Source: an uncultured Thalassolituus sp. | Lineage (GTDB): Bacteria > Pseudomonadota > Gammaproteobacteria > Pseudomonadales > Oceanobacteraceae | Reading direction: 5' to 3' | Length of the DNA stretch: 8,244 nt | Assembly (NCBI GenBank): GCA_913054055.1 | Contig: CAJXIT010000149.1 | Coordinates: 1 to 8,244 of the forward strand | In this document: one piece after another, positions 6,801-8,244 of the stretch | Layout: every line of letters begins with the position of its first letter | How positions within the stretch are numbered: the first letter of the stretch is position 1 | Notes under the pieces: generated by a model | Seen by the model: the letters and a program-made list of their open reading frames with translations, nothing else | Database searches by the model: none | Told to the model about the DNA's origin: nothing | Made by a program: the position numbers and the translations under genes

Positions 6801-8244
6801 TCATCAGCATCCATTTGACCGTCTTGATTACTATCAAAATCTAAATCGGCTATAAGCTCATAACCATGACAGCGCCTCACCAATACCCCTAGATGTATTA
6901 CAGCTGGGCAACCGGATTGATCCAGCTCGCCATTGTTGTTGGTCCGTAAGCCATTGCCGTCTGCCTGATAACGCATGGCATTCAGCTGGGTAAGGTTATG
7001 GATTTCAACTAATCCATTACTGTCCGCATCAATATCGGTTACACCATCATTATTATCATCGGTATCGGTTAGGTCATCGATACCGTCGTTATAAGCATCG
7101 TTCAAATGGGTATCCAGCGTTAAGTCAGAATCATTTTGACACGAAGTATCACAGCTTGCGGCCCAGCTGTCCGGTTGCCCATCTAAATCTTCATCTTGCC
7201 AAACATCAGCGTTTTGCGGGTACTGGTCCAACTGTAAACCGGAATTTCTTATGCAAATATCATCACAATTTAAATGCCAAGCATCTGGGTAACCATCCTC
7301 GTCAACATCCTCACTAGCAGCCAAATTTAATGGGAAAGCGTCATCAAAATCAAACACGCTGTCTGCGTCTGCGTCTCGGTATATAGTATTTGTGAATATC
7401 ATTGCTGGAGTTTGTGAGTCGAGGCCAAAATCCCATAGGCTTTGGCCATTAAACGTTGCTTGCTCCCAGCCGTTAAACAAGATGATAGAGGTAGTTAAGC
7501 CTTCTGCGCTGCCATCAGCAGATACGCAGGTGCTGTTACTCGAATTAATATTGGCTTGAACTGCACATTGAAGCGTAGCCAATGGTAAACCAACATAGTT
7601 ATCAGCATCAGAAGACAAACTACTACTAGTTTGCCCTGAGGCATCGATGGCCCAATAACTGTTCTCAATTACAGAATAAGTACTGTCGCTATTGTAGTGT
7701 CGCCCAACTAAGCCACCTATATCCGCTATACCGGTTACCAATCCAGTATTCAAGCCATTACGAATGATGCTAAATGGTGGGGTGCTATCCGATGCAACTC
7801 CCCCCACCAAACCTCCTGTGTTATTTTCACCCGCTACTGAACCTGTGTTTAAAGCATTCACAAGATGGCTAAAAACTAAGTACCCTACTAGGCCGCCGGT
7901 ATAATTTTCACGCCCTTGCACGAAACCCGTGTTAAATACATTTTCTATAACACTAGATCTTGCATAGCCAACTAGTGAACCAACATGCCCTCTGCCCTTG
8001 ACACTCATAAGGCGACCAGTTAGCCCAAGGTCTCGAATCACCGCATTATCAATAACACCAAATAAACCTTGTTGATAGGAGCTGGGACTATTAATAAATA
8101 AGTTATGTATCAAGTGACCATTGCCATCAAAGGTAGCTGTAAATAAATCAGAACTTTTACCGATAGGGCTCCAGCCGTAGGCGCTATTCCAATAGATGTC
8201 ATTATTATCTATAGTCCCGTCTTGGTTTGTATCAAAATCTAAAT
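3827..8244 (-). CDS. Giant GLUG / thrombospondin-3-like repeat surface protein, GlyGly-CTERM type, partial (start outside window)
   Basis: The frame is open to the window edge, giving at least 1471 residues. The start and any signal peptide lie beyond nt 8244. A TTG at 8113 is not the start, because homologous module sequence continues upstream of it. Order from the N-terminal side: GLUG module A (8242-7328) with four GGLVG-like repeats, an acidic linker with CDDIC and CDTSC motifs, GLUG module B (6844-5948), a degenerate DxDxDG unit (5950-5816), five 47-residue calcium-type repeats (5815-5111), an acidic tail (5110-4955), an HYR/Ig-like domain (about 4939-4655), a Calx-beta-like domain (about 4648-4352), a PKD-like domain (about 4255-3959) and a C-terminal GlyGly-CTERM-like tail (3910-3830). 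Family knowledge suggests an exported, calcium-stabilised cell-envelope or type II-secreted protein, possibly an adhesin. No enzymatic domain is visible, so its function is unknown. It is transcribed separately from dapB. Confidence 0.9.
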   Translation of the reverse strand, partial: LDFDTNQDGTIDNNDIYWNSAYGWSPIGKSSDLFTATFDGNGHLIHNLFINSPSSYQQGLFGVIDNAVIRDLGLTGRLMSVKGRGHVGSLVGYARSSVIENVFNTGFVQGRENYTGGLVGYLVFSHLVNALNTGSVAGENNTGGLVGGVASDSTPPFSIIRNGLNTGLVTGIADIGGLVGRHYNSDSTYSVIENSYWAIDASGQTSSSLSSDADNYVGLPLATLQCAVQANINSSNSTCVSADGSAEGLTTSIILFNGWEQATFNGQSLWDFGLDSQTPAMIFTNTIYRDADADSVFDFDDAFPLNLAASEDVDEDGYPDAWHLNCDDICIRNSGLQLDQYPQNADVWQDEDLDGQPDSWAASCDTSCQNDSDLTLDTHLNDAYNDGIDDLTDTDDNNDGVTDIDADSNGLVEIHNLTQLNAMRYQADGNGLRTNNNGELDQSGCPAVIHLGVLVRRCHGYELIADLDFDSNQDGQMDADDAYWDGGHGWSPIGYFNNYFSATLEGNGHVIRNLFINRSDSSYQGLFGITQNAVIRNLGLTGPLMNVYGNSDVGSFAGIAYLSEIENVFSTGAVKGRSDRIGGLVGFLNSSRLANALNTGSVTGRDYIGGLVGRANSTSSSQFSRITNGLSSGLVTGEGDVGGLVGDKSSDYSVIIESSYWATDVSGQTTGASQSEDDSYVGLSLSTLQCAQANTNASSNSCVSVDGSNAPPVVLFKDWDQATLNGQSLWDFGSNTQLPALVLNNNLYRDGDGDGILDSEDLLPYDHDNDGIPDIDDIYLLVSIGDLLDADNDGAPDTCDADCLVLGMTADLDDDNDGVLDTNDAYPLISLKDRLDTDGDGIPNECDESCIALEMAADTDDDNDGVLDTQDAFPLISLKDRLDTDGDGIPNECDESCIVLEMVADTDDDNDGVFDTQDAYPLISLEDRLDSDGDGIPNECDESCIALEMATDTDDDNDGILDVQDAYPLISLDGRLDTDGDGIPNQCGESCTALQMAADTDDDNDGVLDAQDAYPLIALGDRLDTDDDGIPNECDESCIALEMIADLDDDSDGVADINDRFPLDSAEHSDFDNDGLGDVADLDDDNDGVTDVDDPNLGADNGSPEIISVPSIEPAAVTTESGEAFELLVDDNFLNYFTTIDAVDTKFTYEVSLNGSVLAIDENDIMLIPAGRQAIQVVAIDASGNRSEPVEMVAVIYPQVRFEQATSTIGENIVIEIKVGLTGDAPEYPVVVSFSVNESSDVQQADLAGEFDIMAEHQVLIEAGDGETLNRDGFIKIPIIEDNESENDELLILDLTSVKLERESDEEIESLFVIDEANQHHELTVTYENLAPSVSLKLEQNGIEVASVQQDAGEVTITAIVQDGNGSDEHQFYWDLVSLGLNAPLSDTLNFEPVNLPESTYEVSVLVTDNGIGQLTGGAVISFDVVVAIVDETDGRQLDETAQPSSGGVVSLWLIFILLGLVSGARVRQRC
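3830..3910 (-). other. C-terminal GlyGly-CTERM-like sorting signal
   Basis: The last 27 residues start SSGG, continue as a hydrophobic helix (VVSLWLIFILLGLVSGA) and end in basic RVRQRC. A GG-containing motif, a membrane segment and an Arg-rich end form the three-part layout of GlyGly-CTERM tails. Those are cleaved by rhombosortase, and the proteins usually use type II secretion. The motif is shorter in Gly than textbook cases. No rhombosortase gene is in the window. Confidence 0.7.
5111..5815 (-). repeat. Five 141-bp tandem repeats encoding calcium-type DxDxDG units with Cys pairs
   Basis: Five in-frame units of exactly 141 bp (47 residues) start at nt 5815, 5674, 5533, 5392 and 5251 and run leftward. 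The consensus is A-D-T-D-D-D-N-D-G-V-L-D at the start, then D-A-Y-P-L-I-S-L, then D-T-D-G-D-G-I-P-N-E-C-D-E-S-C. Each carries two acidic calcium loops, as in thrombospondin type 3 repeats, and two cysteines three residues apart (CGESC in unit 4). A diverged unit precedes the array at about 5816-5950. A partial unit without cysteines follows at 5110-4955. Confidence 0.93.
5948..6844 (-). repeat. GLUG module B (second copy of an internal duplication)
   Basis: The module runs from LDFDSNQDG through WSPIG, four GLUG-type repeats (such as IGGLVG, NALNTGSVTG, NGLSSGLVTG), the ESSYWATDVSGQT box, the LQC...C pair and QSLWDFG to YRDGDGDG. It aligns with module A (7328-8242) at an offset of 466 residues, falling to 460 after small gaps. 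It is preceded by DADSNGLVEI (about 7005-7034), which often opens such modules. Confidence 0.85.
7328..8242 (-). repeat. GLUG module A (first visible copy, cut by the window edge)
   Basis: The module begins LDFDTNQDG at the window edge and shares WSPIG, NGLNTGLVTG, ENSYWAIDASGQT, the LQC...C pair, QSLWDFG and YRDADAD with module B. Its opening segment lies beyond the window, so further copies upstream are possible. Confidence 0.85.

Noticed and set aside
8111..8113. TTG at 8113 as start of the surface-protein gene
   Set aside because: The same frame continues to the window edge with sequence matching module B (LDFDTNQDG, WSPIG), so the TTG codes for an internal Leu and the gene is cut by the window.
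1..8244. A new multi-gene system such as defence, secretion or biosynthesis
   Set aside because: The window holds two housekeeping enzymes and one surface protein, separated by terminators. Nothing supports a joint system.

Overview
The window looks like chromosomal DNA from a gammaproteobacterium, most likely a marine one. It is moderately AT-rich by eye. It carries a gammaproteobacterial-type DapB and a very large secreted repeat protein ending in a GlyGly-CTERM-like tail, a combination common in marine Gammaproteobacteria. The species assignment is an inference. No marker gene fixes it.

All confidently called genes lie on the minus strand, so transcription runs from right to left. From the right edge: (1) nt 3827-8244 is the 3' part of a giant cell-surface or secreted protein gene whose start lies outside the window. 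It has two GLUG-repeat modules about 466 residues apart, acidic calcium-binding (thrombospondin type 3-like) linkers, five near-identical 141-bp (47-residue) tandem repeats, three beta-sandwich-like domains and a C-terminal sorting signal. (2) A Rho-independent terminator closes this gene. A 90-bp inverted pair of REP-like sequences (a probable REPIN) follows. (3) dapB (nt 2750-3556) encodes the lysine/diaminopimelate reductase and has its own terminator about 110 bp downstream. (4) A 726-bp intergenic region holds that terminator, several clean palindromes and one possible 34-codon ORF with a Shine-Dalgarno sequence. (5) asnB (nt 158-2023) encodes a glutamine-hydrolysing asparagine synthetase.

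The three genes do not look like one operon. Terminators separate the surface protein from dapB and dapB from asnB, and each complete gene has its own ribosome binding site. dapB and asnB both act on aspartate-derived metabolism, but nothing visible shows co-regulation. The dnaJ and carAB genes that often flank dapB in this group are absent here.

I see no defence system, mobile-element gene, CRISPR array, tRNA or rRNA. The items most worth following up are the surface protein's Cys-paired calcium-repeat array, the REPIN, and the small ORF upstream of asnB.
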